Shown piece by piece: positions 34,514 to 45,533 of a stretch of DNA of 64,000 nucleotides; position 1 is the first letter of the stretch, and each line of letters begins with the position of its first letter. The translations under genes were made by a program, and so were the position numbers. The notes beneath the pieces are model-generated. The model saw nothing but the letters and a program-made list of their open reading frames with translations. It was not told the DNA's origin and ran no database searches. Source of the stretch: Melieria omissa (Eukaryota > Arthropoda > Insecta > Diptera > Ulidiidae); the NCBI GenBank assembly GCA_963971225.1, contig OZ020270.1:13131817-13195816 (forward strand), in the 5' to 3' direction.

Positions 34514-36716
34514 ATGGTTAAACTTGAGCTGTTGAAGGTGGACCAGCTGAAGAAGGAGCTGGATGCCTGGAATTTGCCGACTGCTGGCGGAAAGGTGGGG
34601 TTGCAGCTGCGCTTGCGAGAGGCGTGTGAATCACGAGGCATCGATTGGGCTGCACACGAGTTCGGAACGCAAGAGCTAGAGGCGTCGGTCAAGGTGGAGG
34701 AATCGCCTGCTGGTGCTGCGTCACTGCAAAGTACGACTGCAGCGGCTGCGCCTCTACAAGCATTGGACATGAGCCAGTTAATGGTTGCACTTAAAGGCAT
34801 GTTTGAGACTTCCAACCGTGAAATGGCAGCCAAAATGGAAAATGAAAATCGTGAAATGTCGGCGCAAATGGCAGCGAAACTAGAAATTGCGAATCTCGAA
34901 ATTTCGGCAAAAGTCGAAACGACAAATCTAGAAATAGCCAAAATGGAAAATGAAAATCGCGAAATGTCGGCGCAAATGGCAGCGAAACTGGAAACTACGA
35001 ATCAAGAAATAGCAAGAATGGAAACGGCGACCCATGAAATATCGGAGCAAATGGAAGCGTGCAACCGAGAAATGGCAACAAATTCTGCGTGCATAGAGCA
35101 GAAGGTAGAGGAAATTTCCGATAGACTGAACGGGAAAGTTGAGCATCTTAAGACGCGAGTGGACAAGTGGGACAAACGAGTTGACAGTCTGGAGGATTCG
35201 GTGAACAGAAAAATCGACGAGCGGCTTTGAGAGGTACAGCTGCGAGCAAGGCTGCAGTCGGTTGAGGAAAGTTTTGCCATAGCAGTGCCTACTTATGATG
35301 GTACTACGTCGTTCGATACATTCAAACTACAATTCGATATGGCTGGTCGGAGACTGATACTGGCTCTAAGAGGTCCTGCGGCTGAGGTAATAAAAACAGT
35401 TCCGGAAGGTTTGAGAGGTGATTACGAGACCGTCATAAGGGCGCTGGCAGCCAGATACAGTGACGAGCACAACAAAATGATGAATTATTGCGAGCTGAAG
35501 AGCCGTAGGCAAAGAGCCAACGAGGCGCTGCAGACATATGCAGCAGACATTGAGCGGCTCGTACAGTTGTGCTACCCGAAATTCGGCGCTGATGACCTCT
35601 AGATGATGAAGATTGAGTCATTTATTGAAGGTCTTCATGACCCAGAGACACGTCGCAGTGCGTTGATGATGGGAAAGCCGACATTTAAGGAGACGGTGAC
35701 CGGCGTGATGACGTATGAGGCGGCCTGGAAAGGAAGTTTTCGACATTCATCTGCGGAAAGACGTCGAGCAATCAGGACGTATCACGCAAAGCCAGACAGT
35801 GAGCTCGGTGGCACCAGCGGGGCTGCGGGCAGTGTCATCTAGAGTCAGTTGCTGGCGATGTGGCAAGCAAGGCCACATATCACGGGACTGCCATCTGCGA
35901 GAAAAGCGTTCCGGACAACAGACGTCGCCAAGAAGGGCTGACGCTCTGCCACACCATTCGTGCAAAACCGAGCGCAGGCATAATTCGCAAGCCGAAAACG
36001 AGGGACAGATTGTGGTTGTACGATCGGTAAGAGTTCTGCAAGAGGAAGATTGGCTTGCGGAAAGGCTACAGAAGGACCAGCGCGAGGATACGGATCTCGC
36101 GAAGATCATTAAAGGCAAAGCGCAGAGATTACGGCCGGACTGGCAGGAGATGGCTGGTGAGAGCCCGATCACGAAGGCTTACTGGGCACAATGGCAAAGT
36201 CTACGTCTGAAGAATGGCAGCCTATACCGCGAATGGGAGAGCAGGGATGGCAGGACCAGAAAATCCCTAATAGTGGTCCCGAGAGGCCGAATCGACGATG
36301 TCATCGAGGCAAACCATAACGACTCCAGTCGAGGGCACCTAGGCATCGCAAAAACTGTCGCCAAGATAAGAAGTCGGTTCTATTGGGTAGGATGCCAGGA
36401 GTCTGTCGCTGAGTGGATCAGAGGTTGTAATTGGTGTTCGGCCGCGAAAGGGCCGAGGAGGAGATCGCGGAGCCGCACTCAACAAGTCGAAAGCAGGTTG
36501 ACAGCGAGCTATGGTCTACGGGCTAACCCGGAAGGATTCCAAGAAGGCGATCTGGTAATGCTTTACAACCCGCAGCGGAGGAAAGGTTTGTCTTCGACCG
36601 TACAAGGTCGTGACCAGAACCGCAACAGAAACGCGAGGTTGAAAGTAGTCCATTTGGAGCGCCTGGCGTCTTACTCCGGCGGAGCCTCGGTACTTGTTCG
36701 GGACGAACATGTCTAA
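34514..36716 (+). pseudogene. Gag-integrase-ends frame of gypsy-NA, distal copy (broken)
   Basis: Same stops (35228-35230, 35600-35602) and frameshift as U0-U2. Zinc knuckle near 35853-35894. Confidence 0.88.
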
Positions 36717-37027
36717 GTGATGGGCAGTGAAACGAAAAGGCACTCTGTGCTGTGCATGAACGCTTTTGCAAGCATTCTTTTAGGCATGCACTGTGAAGTA
36801 CGGCGAACTGGTATAATTCGCTTGGTATAGTCCGATATGGCAAGGATCGCGAGAAATGGGCTGTGCGAGAATGGTCAAGAAACTTCGGCGCGATAAGAAA
36901 ACTGGTATAAAAGCAGCAGTGTGCAGCGCAGTGAGTCGAGTCTGTGTTGAGCAAGCAATGGGGAAACATGCAATAGTAGTAGTGTAAAGTAGAACAAGTG
37001 TAAATTTGTAAATAAAGCGATTGTTAG

Positions 37028-37421
37028 TGTTGCGAAAAGTAAGCGAGCAAGTGGGCAACCCGACAGCTGTCACTAACTTTCTTTGCCTTTCTGACGACGT
37101 GGCAACGTCGTCAGTGAAAATGACTAAATTTAACAAAGGGGCAACCCGGTGGCCGCCATCTGCTTTCTGTCCTTTTTGCTGGCGACGTGGATCCGACCGG
37201 GTGGAAGATATTTTAAATCGACGAACATCGGGAAAAGGGACAAAGTATATATAATTTAATAGTAAGAAAAAACATTGTACACTAATTCATTATTTCATTG
37301 TCATAGATATTTGAACACATCACAACCCAACATTATATTTAACATCAATTCAATAATAAAGATACGTTTGCTTAAACCCCCGCGTAGGGCACCGTTACAA
37401 ATATTGGCCTATTTCTCAACA
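37028..37421 (+). repeat. BEL/Pao 5' LTR
   Basis: 394 bp, TGTTGCGAAAAG to TTTCTCAACA. Contains a perfect 10-bp stem (CTGACGACGT, loop GGCA) at 37091-37114, TATATAA near 37247 and AATAAA near 37353. Confidence 0.9.
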
Positions 37422-38097
37422 TCTTCAAATATTTTTTCACGAAATTACGTCGGCACCGGGTTGGAGTTGCAAGAATTGCGAAGAGGAAGATGATTCGCAA
37501 ATGGTGTGTTGGGACACCTGCAACGAGTGGTTCCACTTTCGCTGTGTGGGAGTGACGGCCGCGATCGAGCATGAGGACTGGAGCTGCGCCGGCTGCACCG
37601 CATCGCTTGTCTGCACAACTGGAGCACCAGCACAAGCTGAAGCGAGTACCGCGGACAGACAAACAGCAGCGGCTGAAACACGTAGCAACAATGCGCTACG
37701 ATCGATGGCGGCCGCTGCAGGTTCTGCGTCCGTTCATTGTGCTGGTCGCAGAAAATCAACCACGACGCGTCGCCAACAAGCAGAAAGGCAGCTTCTCGAC
37801 GAGGAGGAGCGACTGCTGCGCCAGAAGGAAGCCCTGTTAAAGCGGCGTAGGGACCTTCTTCTGCAAACAGCTGAATATTCAGACACAGAAGATGATCTCG
37901 ACGAGGTAGCAGTGGAGCAGTGGCTGCAGGGCACAGAAAGGGTGGTAGCTCATGACGCGGTGTCACGCGAGGTTGAGCACAACGCTCACCCCAGCCCTCC
38001 TGCAACGTCAACGGAAAACCTGTGCGTACAACAGCGGATCACATCAGTTCTTGGTAGACTGGAGATTCTTGGGCAACAGGCCAAAGCTAAAACAGCC

Positions 38098-38655
38098 TCG
38101 CCGCCCACTGGCTTATGGTTGCCAAGTGGCCGTCCGGGCTGCCCGATGAGCGGGGCTACGCCTATGCGCACCGAATCTATCACTAATCAACTGACCACTG
38201 GCTCATGGTTGCCAAGTGGTCGCCAGGACTGCCCGCCAACTAGCGGGGCCGCACAGATTTGCAACGGAGTTGCGTCTCATCCACTGACCACTGGCTCATG
38301 GTTGTCAAGTGGTCGCCAGGACTGTCCGCCAACTAGCGGGGCCGCTCCGACTTGCAACGGAGTTGCGTCTCATCCACTGACCACTGGCTCATGGTTGCCA
38401 AGTGGTCGCCAGGACTGCCCGCCGACTAGCGGGGCCGCACCGACTTGCAACGGAGTTGCGTCTCATCCACGGACCACTGGCTCATGGTTGTCAAGTGGTC
38501 GCCAGAACTGTCCGCCAACTAGCGGGGCCGCTCCGACTTGCAACGGATTTGCGTCTCATCTACCAACCACTGGCTCATGGTTGCCGAGTGGTTGCCAAGG
38601 ATGCCCACCGACTTGTGGAACCGCAAACCGCCCGCCGCTCTCCGGCTCAAAGTTG
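38098..38655 (+). repeat. 93-bp in-frame tandem repeat in BEL gag, about six copies
   Basis: Starts at about 38098, 38191, 38284, 38377, 38470 and 38563. Each unit encodes 31 residues with TTGSWLPSGRQDCPPTSG and AAPTCNGVASH. Copies 3 and 5 share changes (SWLSSGRQ) absent from copies 2 and 4, suggesting expansion by a two-unit (186 bp) step. Proline- and cysteine-rich linker between coiled coil and Gag core. Confidence 0.9.
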
Positions 38656-39130
38656 CCAGACTGCCTTACGGGCTGCCTGCCGGATTGTGATCCATTGTCA
38701 GCACAGACAATGGATCCTGGGCCCGCTACATTGCTCACGGTCCGTCGTCTCACAAGTGATCAACTCGCCGCTCGTAGTAGTATCACCAAGGAACTTCCGA
38801 ACTTCGAAGGCCAGCCTGAGGAGTGGCCCTTATTCCTAGCCACTTACGAACAAACAACGGAGATGTGCGGATTTTCTGAAGGCGAAAATCTGGCGCGCTT
38901 ACGTCAAGCATTGACGGGGGCGGCACGTCATGCTGTGCAAAATCTGCTGCTGCATTCGTCTTGTGTTCCGCAAGTAATGGAAACTCTGCAAATGAAGTTC
39001 GGCCGACCAGAGCTGATAATCAGTGTGCTCCTGGATCGGATCCGGGGTCTTCCAGCTATAAAGGAAAACCGACTCGAGACTCTAGTCGACTTCGCTGTGG
39101 AAATGCAAACTATCTGCGCCACCATTAAGG

Positions 39131-39935
39131 CGGCCAACAACGTGCTCATACCTGGAGCAAGCGCCAAGTCCGCGCTAAAGCGGGGTGTCCTGAATGCGCA
39201 CACCAGCCCTTCTCATGAAGGAGGAGGCCAGTGCGTCATCTGTAATGGACAATGCGTCGCTGTTGCCAGCTGCCTATCCAGCTTGCCCAAGGGGCCAACA
39301 ACGTGCTCATACCTGGAGCAAGCGCCAAGTCCGCGCTAAAGCGGGGTGTCCTGAATGCGCACACCAGCCCTTCTCATGAAGGAGGAGGCCAGTGCGTCAT
39401 CTGTAATGGACAATGCGTCACTGTTGCCAGCTGCCTATCCAGCTTGCCCAAGGGGCCAACAACGTGCTCATACCTGGAGCAAGCGCCACGCCCGCGCTAA
39501 AGCGGGGTGTCCTGAATGCGCACACCAGCCCTTGTCTTGAAGGAGGAGGCCAGTGCGTCATCTGTAATGGACAATGCGTCGCTGTTGCCAGCTGCCTATC
39601 CACCTTGCCCTAGGGGCCAACAACGTGCTCATACCTGGAGCAAGCGCCAAGCCCGCGCTAAAGCGGGGTGTCCTGAATGCGCACACCAGCCCTTCTCATG
39701 AAGGAGGAGGCCAGTGCGTCATCTGTAATGGACAATGCGTCGCTGTTGCCAGCTGCCTATCCAGCTTGCCCAAGGGGCCAACAGCGTGCTCATACCTGGA
39801 GCAAGCGCTAAGCCCGCGCTAAAGCGGGGTGTCCTGAATGCGTACACCAGCCCTTCTCATGAAGGAGGAGGCCAGTGCGTCATCTGTAATGGACAATGCG
39901 TCGCTGTTGCCAGCTGCAACGACATCAGAGTTGCC
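39131..39935 (+). repeat. 161-bp out-of-frame tandem repeat in BEL gag, five copies
   Basis: Copies start at 39131, 39292, 39453, 39614 and 39775 at GGCCAACAACGTGCTC. 161 is not a multiple of three, so each copy shifts the reading frame and the Gag frame ends at 39337-39339. Every copy repeats the region encoding CVICNGQC. The last copy is again joined to the downstream cysteine cluster. Confidence 0.92.
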
Positions 39936-40532
39936 GACCGGAAGGCTAGATGGAAGTTGGTGAAGAAGCATCATCTGTGTCGTTGCTGTTTAAAGCCGCA
40001 CTCGCCGAACCCGTGCACCACGAAATCTGTTTGTGGAATCCAGGGTTGTACTGCCAATCATCACCCCTTGCTGCATAAATGGGGTTCAGCGGAGACTAAC
40101 CCGCCTAGGCCCGACGTACTATGCAGTACACGCTCTAACGGCGCCGACTGGTCCTTCGAGCCGGACCTGTTCCGGGTATTGCCTGTTACTCTATATGGAA
40201 ATGGAGTTCGGCTAGATACGTACGCCTTTTTCGATGATGGCTCCTCACTCACGCTGATGGACGTTGAACTACAAGAGAGCCTTAAGTTGAAGGGTGTGAA
40301 ATAGCCGCTGTGCTTGAAGTAGACTGCCAATACTCATCGGTATGAAGATGACTCGCAGATACTGGGCTTGAGAATATCGGGAGCTAATCCCAACAAGCGT
40401 TTCGCCTTGAGGAACGTACGCACGGTTAGCAAGCTTGATTTGCCCTCACAGACGCTGGACGTTCATGAGCTTAAAACAAGGTACGCGCATTTGAAAGACC
40501 TGCCGCGAGACTCGCCGTACTTTCCGTAGGAG

Positions 40533-40917
40533 TGTTGCGAAAAGTAAGCGAGCAAGTGGGCAACCCGACAGCTGTCACTAACTTTCTTTGCCTTTGAATG
40601 ACTAAATGACTAAATTTAACAAAGGGGCAACCCGGTGGCAGCCATCTGCTTTCTGTCCTTTTTGCTGGCGACGTGGACCCAACCGGGTGGAAGATATTTT
40701 AAATCGACGAACATCGGGAAAAGGGACAAAGTATATATAATTTAATAGTAAGAAAAAACATTGTACACTAATTCATTATTTCATTGTCATAGATATTTGA
40801 ACACATCACAACCCAACATTATATTTAACATCAATTCAATAATAAAGATACGTTTGCTTAAACCCCCGCGTGGGGCACCGTTACAAATATTGGCCTATTT
40901 CTCAACAGTTAGTTTTG
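40533..40917 (+). repeat. BEL/Pao 3' LTR
   Basis: 385 bp. The hairpin-forming segment of the 5' LTR (37091-37114) is replaced here by a short AATGACTAAATGACTAAA stretch; otherwise close to the 5' LTR. Confidence 0.9.
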
Positions 40918-41009
40918 TCTACGTTGCGCTGAATAACTGAAGTTGTTTTATTTTCACACACAATCAAAACGAACCTTGGAAGACGAGTTTGGAATTTTCG
41001 TAACAATAT

Positions 41010-41928
41010 ATCATAAACAAATGATTTTACTTGGAACTCGCCACGTAAAAATATTTGTGAAAATTTCAAATTGGATTCAACCACTTCTAAATATTTGCAG
41101 GTTTTAAAAATCAATCAAAGCGCAGCATTTGAGCAAACAGCCCGACAACAACAAAAACATTAGCGAATCCCGAGTCATCTTCGTTGAAACGATGATGACG
41201 ATGCCTTGGTTCGTTGTTTGTTTTTTGCTTCTGCTTCGGCAAACAAGATCAAGAAACATACATGCAAAAACTGATTGAGCGAACAATACGCTGCAACAAC
41301 CACCATTTCAATGTACACGAGTGAAGCCGTTGCGAACAATAACATTGCTTTTTGCTGTTTTCCTACGAAAATCTAACAGAAAATGTTATGAACTTAACAT
41401 TCTCAAATGCCTACGCTTCGCTCTTCCCGCTCGCATCATAACAGCCGAAAACACTTTTGTGCCCACATGCGCGTTCTATATTACTTCATATTCTTTGGTT
41501 TTGGTTACTTCGCCTTCTGCTTCTTTCCTCGGCTATCCGGTTGCTGTCGTTTATATCTGGTACTGGATTATTGCTTGCTGGGTAGTAGAATTCCGTTCGG
41601 GTGGATTTCGCTTTGAATTTGGAGTTGACTTGCTTTGGCTTATTTGCAGTCTTTTTTTATTTATTTCTTCCTTTATTTTCTGTTCGGTCGATTTAGCTGC
41701 TTCTTGCTTTCCTTTATATTTTGTTTTATTTCACTCTTTTCGGTTTTGGTAACTTTTCAGTTTTTCTTTACCTGATTTTTTTCTTTTTATTTGGTTACAG
41801 CGCACTTTGATATGCAGTTTTGTGTTGATGAAACGTTTTGGTTTGATTTATTTCTGTTTCCTTTTCTTTTGTTCAATTTTTTATATTATCTTTTTATTCC
41901 TCTATGAGGACTTCGATTGTTGGGTGCC
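41010..41928 (-). other. Errantivirus 1 leader region and flanking spacer, no gene
   Basis: 41010 to about 41110 continues the minisatellite spacer on the far side of gypsy-NA. About 41110-41928 is T-rich on plus (A-rich on minus), as expected of the untranslated leader behind the 5' LTR. On the minus strand the LTR is followed by TGGCACCCAACAATC, a plausible tRNA-Lys-like primer site. No gag reading frame seen, so the errantivirus is truncated within its leader. Confidence 0.55.
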
Positions 41929-42534
41929 AGTTATATTTTAATGTTTTGGGTCTATGGTATCTCAATAAAACGCTTTAATAAATTTTGGATTTGATTATTT
42001 ATTTCCTTTAATGGAAGTTATAGTTTAAGTTTATCATTATGTGATCTCAATAAAACGTCTTAACAAATTTTGGATTTGTTGATAATAACTGTAGTTTAAT
42101 TATACCTGTTCAACTTTGTATATTATTGATCTACTTGCCAAACTAATTTACTTATCAGTTTGAAGTTTTGAAAAAATAAAATTTTCACTTCGCTTCCACA
42201 TTTCATCGAGTGCACATATTCACACGAGCGCAACATCAATAGGATTTCCTCCTATGGAGGCCGTCGATCAGCAGTTGCTGAAATGAGTTACCGAACTGCC
42301 CTGAAACTTAATTTTAGCAAGCTACTGTAAAGAAGCCTACAACTCCACCTGTCGCCTTGCAGTTTTGTCGTTTTGGAATTTCTGACTTAGCGCAAACGCT
42401 CCCGTGGGAATACGTTGGGAATTGAAATGAAGTGTTGGGTTACAAATGAAACTGCTGAGGTTTGGCCTTGGAAGTTAGTGTCACGTTGTGATGACGTGTC
42501 CAAAATTGTCACGCTGTGACAACGTGCCTTAACT
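41929..42534 (-). repeat. Errantivirus 1 5' LTR (606 bp)
   Basis: Ends AGTTATATTT and CCTTAACT on plus. Longer than the 3' LTR copies by about 170 bp (42072-42241, between GGATTT repeats). TATA target at 42535-42538 is the partner of 4815-4818. Confidence 0.9.
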
Positions 42535-42538
42535 TATA

Positions 42539-45452
42539 CGCCATCAGGAATAGGGGGATATGTGTGACCCAATCCTTTTGATTCCTGCCTACCACTTTCC
42601 TTAGATATTCCTCCAGTGTCCGGTTAAAGCGTTCCACCATTCCGTCGGACTGTGGATGCAAAGGAGTGGTGCGAGTTTTTCTTATTTCCAGTGGCTCACA
42701 CACTTTCTGGAAGACCGCAGACTCGAAATTCCGGCCTTGATCTGAGTGTAACTCCAACGGAACTCCGAACCTGGCCCCCCAGTTGTTTACCAGCATTTCC
42801 GCGACCGTAGTGGCCTCCTGGTTAGGAATAGGATACACTTCGGGCCATTTGCTGAAATAATCCATTAACACCAGCACATATTTTTTGCCTTGAGTGCTAA
42901 CTGGGCGCTCCCACGTTGTACTGCTGCATGCGGCCTCGAGACCTTCTTGTCGGACCTTTCGCGGCTGAACATCGGTCACAGCTCTTTATCCACTCGGCTA
43001 CAGACTCCTGGCATCCTACCCAGTAGAATCGTCTTTTTATTTTGGCGACGGTTTTGGTGATGCCCAGGTGCCCTCCAATGGAGTCGTTATGGTATGCCTC
43101 GATGACCTCGTTGATTCTGCATTTTGGGACTACCATTAGGGAGTTGCCGGTCCGACCATCCTCAATCTCCCATTCGCGGTACAGGCACCCTTCCTTCAGC
43201 CGCAGACTTTGCCACTGTGCCCAGTATGCCTTCGCGATCGGGTTTTCGCCGGCCATCTCATGCCAGTCCGGACGTGCGCCTTGCTCCTTGCCTTCGACGA
43301 TTTTTGCAAAATCCGCATCCTCACACTGGGCCTTTTGTAGCCTCTCCGCGGACCACTCTTCCACTGGCATAACGCTTACCAATCGTACGTCCACTATCTG
43401 CGCTTTGCTTTCGGCTCGCGAACAATGCCTGCATTCGGTCTTGCACGGACGGCGTGACAAGGCATCGGCATTTCCATGGCCACTGCCCTTGCGATGCTCT
43501 ATCGTGTGGTCGTAGCTCTGCAGTCGCTTGATCCACCGCGCCATTTGGCCTTCAGGATCTTTAAAGTTTAGAAGCCATCTCAATGCCCCATGATCTGTTG
43601 ACAGGCGAAACCTTTGTCCATACAGATATTTGTGAAAGTGTTTTACGCAGTCCAATACCGCCAGCAGTTCTCTCCGTGTCACACACTAGTTGCGTTCCGG
43701 TTTCGACAGAATCCTACTGTAGTACGCTATCAGTTGTTCCTGACCGTCTATTATCTGCAATAGCACACCGCCAATACTATTCCTGCTTGCATCTGTATTC
43801 AGCACAAACATCTCCCCAGGCACGGGGAAAGCCAGAATTGGAGCACTGCACAGTTTTTCCTTCAGACGTGCAAAAGCCTGCTCTTGCTCTTCGTTCCATT
43901 CGAACAAGCTTCTTTATTTGTTCGCGAATCCCGGAACAACTCGGCGGTAGTATGTGCACAGGCCCAGGAAACTGCGGAGTTCGTGTAGATTGCGTGGCCG
44001 GGGCCACTCCTTCACCGCCGTGATTTTGCCTTCATCCGTATGTACTCCGCGGGCGGAAACCGTATGACCCAGATACGTGACCTCTTTTTAGAACAGCGAG
44101 CACTTCTTTGGGTTGAGTTTAAGCCCGGCTTTTTGTATCCGCTCGAATACCTCCTTTAGCTTTCCCAGGTGGTCGTCGAAGCTTTTACCCATCACGATTA
44201 TGTCGTCGAGGTACACCAGACACGTCCGCCAATGCAGTCCGTTCCATTAGCCGCTCGAATGTTGCTGGGGCGTTGCAGAGTCCGAACGGCATGACGGTGA
44301 CCATCCATCGCCAACACTGAAACCCGTTTTCTCCTTGTCCTTGTCTGCAAGCTCTACCTGCCAATAGCCGCTGCGTAAGTCGAGCGTGGAGAACCACTGC
44401 GTGCCTGACAGTGTGTCCAGGGTGTCATCGATCCGAGGTAGTGGATAACTGTCCTTCTTGGTCACATCATTGAGCTTCCGATAGTCCACACAAAACCGGG
44501 TACTGCCATCTTTTTTCTTGACTAGCACGACCGGCGAGCACCAGGGGCCCGAAGAAGGCTCTATGACCTTGTCTTTCCGCATGTTCTCGATCAAATTTGT
44601 GACCTCCTCTCTCTTGGCCAGAGGAACTCGTCTTGGCGGTTGGTGGATCGGTTTTGCACTTCCGGTGCCGATGTTGTGCTTCACTATGGCTGTTCTTCCG
44701 CCTGCTTCTGCCGCAAATATTTACCCATAGTGCTGCAGGAGTGACCTCGCCTTCTGTTTCTGCTTGGCCGTCAACTCGCTGCTCCACTGGTTCTCCTGCG
44801 GTATGACGTCCATGTTAAAACCGCTCTTCTTATTTCCTCCCGGTGGGCTACTCTCACAATTGACCACTGCTACGGCTTCCCTACACTCGCCAATTATCTC
44901 ATCTTTTTCGACATATCTGGGTGCATTCAGGGGTTCAGTATTCTGACTGGTATTTTGCCATTTTTAGGTTCCAGTAATGTACGTTCGATGATGATGTTGT
45001 CGTGTCCGTGCTTCTACAACACACAGCCGACTTGTCCCATCGTCCTCGTCCACCTTTGCCCACACAATCGCCTCGGAATTCACCGGTATCCTCTGGTGTT
45101 GACACGAGACAACTTTCCTTACCGCCACGCTTCGCTCATAGCCGGTGTGCAGCGGGAATTCAACGTTGGCATACCTCAGCACATTTTCTTTCAGGTCCAG
45201 CGTAAAACCGTGCCTAATCATGAAATCCACGCCGATAATCACGTCGTCCATTATATCCGCGACGATGAGCTCATGTTCCAGGCTGCTTGTTCCGATAGCA
45301 ATCGTTTTTGTAACTTTTCCTCTTCCCGGCGCACGCTCGCCCGTCGCAGTCCTCAGTTGTATGCCATGCAATGGTACCCAATTCCTCAGCAGCTTCCTTT
45401 TGATGATCGAATATGACGCTCCAGTATCCAGTGAACACGAACAACTTTCCAT
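42539..45452 (-). pseudogene. pol: Ty3/gypsy pol: protease, RT, RNase H, integrase (frameshifted)
   Basis: Order on minus: protease with SLDTGASYSII (45410-45435); RT with VDYRKLNDV, LDLRSGYWQVE and an intact YLDD box (CLVYLDDIIV, about 44190-44220); RNase H with LNTDAS and YSRIL (43686-43850), STDHGALRWL (about 43570-43600) and GNADALSRRP (about 43450-43480). Integrase zinc-binding HNDSIGGH ... CDRC (about 43000-43115) follows, then MDYFSKWPEVY, HSDQGRNF (second Asp) and DGMVERFNRTL (Glu). The stretch holding the first integrase Asp is deleted near 42900. At least four frameshifts or stops; not functional. Confidence 0.9.
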
Positions 45453-45533
45453 CTATCTTTCCTTCAATCGTCAAGCTGCCGGGTGGTCGTTTCAACTGCG
45501 AGACTAGGACGGTGGGGCAGCAGGTTGTGGGGA

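Larger units (their letters stand above)
1..37193. repeat. Tandem array of a composite transposon nest (unit about 8.84 kb)
   Basis: Units are bounded by a recurrent joint in which the first 166 bp of a BEL/Pao LTR, ending GTGGATC, abut the 3' part of a minus-strand gypsy pol (ATAATCTAATC). The joint lies at 4467/4468, 14607/14608 and 23456/23457. Units: partial U0 1-4467, U1 4468-14607 (10140 bp), U2 14608-23456 (8849 bp), U3 23457-37193 (13737 bp). Size differences are explained by a DD37E element present in U0 and U1, and by a gypsy-NA plus a piggyBac element present in U3. U3 continues past 37193 into the intact BEL element, so it is the distal end of the array. An assembly artefact for the most similar copies cannot be excluded from sequence alone. 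Confidence 0.93.
37456..40304 (+). pseudogene. BEL/Pao Gag with PHD finger, plus protease start (frame broken by repeats)
   Basis: A Cys4-His-Cys3 PHD-type finger spans 37468-37593 (CKNCEEEDD ... CWDTC ... FHFRC ... CAGC). Its first Cys pair lies upstream of the first ATG (37501), and no in-frame ATG lies between it and the LTR, so the native start is lost or not AUG. A charged coiled coil (about 37795-37870) and six 31-residue repeats follow. The Gag core typical of BEL elements (ELPNFEGQPEEWPLFLATYE, about 38787-39125) comes next. The frame fails in a 161-bp tandem array; after it 39735-40304 reads a cysteine cluster (CVICNGQC ... CRCCLKPH ... CTTKSVC) and a protease-like FFDDGSSLTLM. PHD fingers read histone tails, so a chromatin role in targeting is plausible but inferred. 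Confidence 0.85.
37028..40917 (+). mobile_element. BEL/Pao element, internally deleted (3890 bp)
   Basis: LTRs at 37028-37421 and 40533-40917, target duplication GTTAG (5 bp, as usual for BEL) at 37023-37027 and 40918-40922. The internal region encodes Gag and the start of the protease only; RT, RNase H and integrase are absent. Non-autonomous. Confidence 0.93.
34032..41005 (+). mobile_element. gypsy-NA at distal end of array, complete, with BEL inserted in its 3' LTR
   Basis: 5' LTR 34032-34440 (8-bp deletion as in U0/U1), 3' LTR 36728-37027 plus 40923-41005. Target ATAT at 34028-34031 and 41006-41009. This copy shows the original state that U0-U2 lost. Confidence 0.93.

Noticed and set aside
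37445..38011. Minus-strand frame of 188 codons opposite BEL gag
   Set aside because: The plus strand has the PHD finger and Gag core; the minus frame has no recognisable feature.
37456..39339. Host PHD-finger gene
   Set aside because: It sits between paired LTRs with GTTAG duplication and continues into a BEL Gag core and cysteine cluster, so it belongs to the element.
38098..39935. CRISPR-like or satellite array
   Set aside because: The repeats are contiguous without spacers, partly in frame, and lie inside a BEL gag bounded by LTRs with a 5-bp target duplication.
41321..41752. Plus-strand hydrophobic frame of 143 codons that looks like a membrane protein
   Set aside because: It is the T-rich complement of an errantiviral leader; hydrophobicity follows from T-rich codons, and the context is untranslated.
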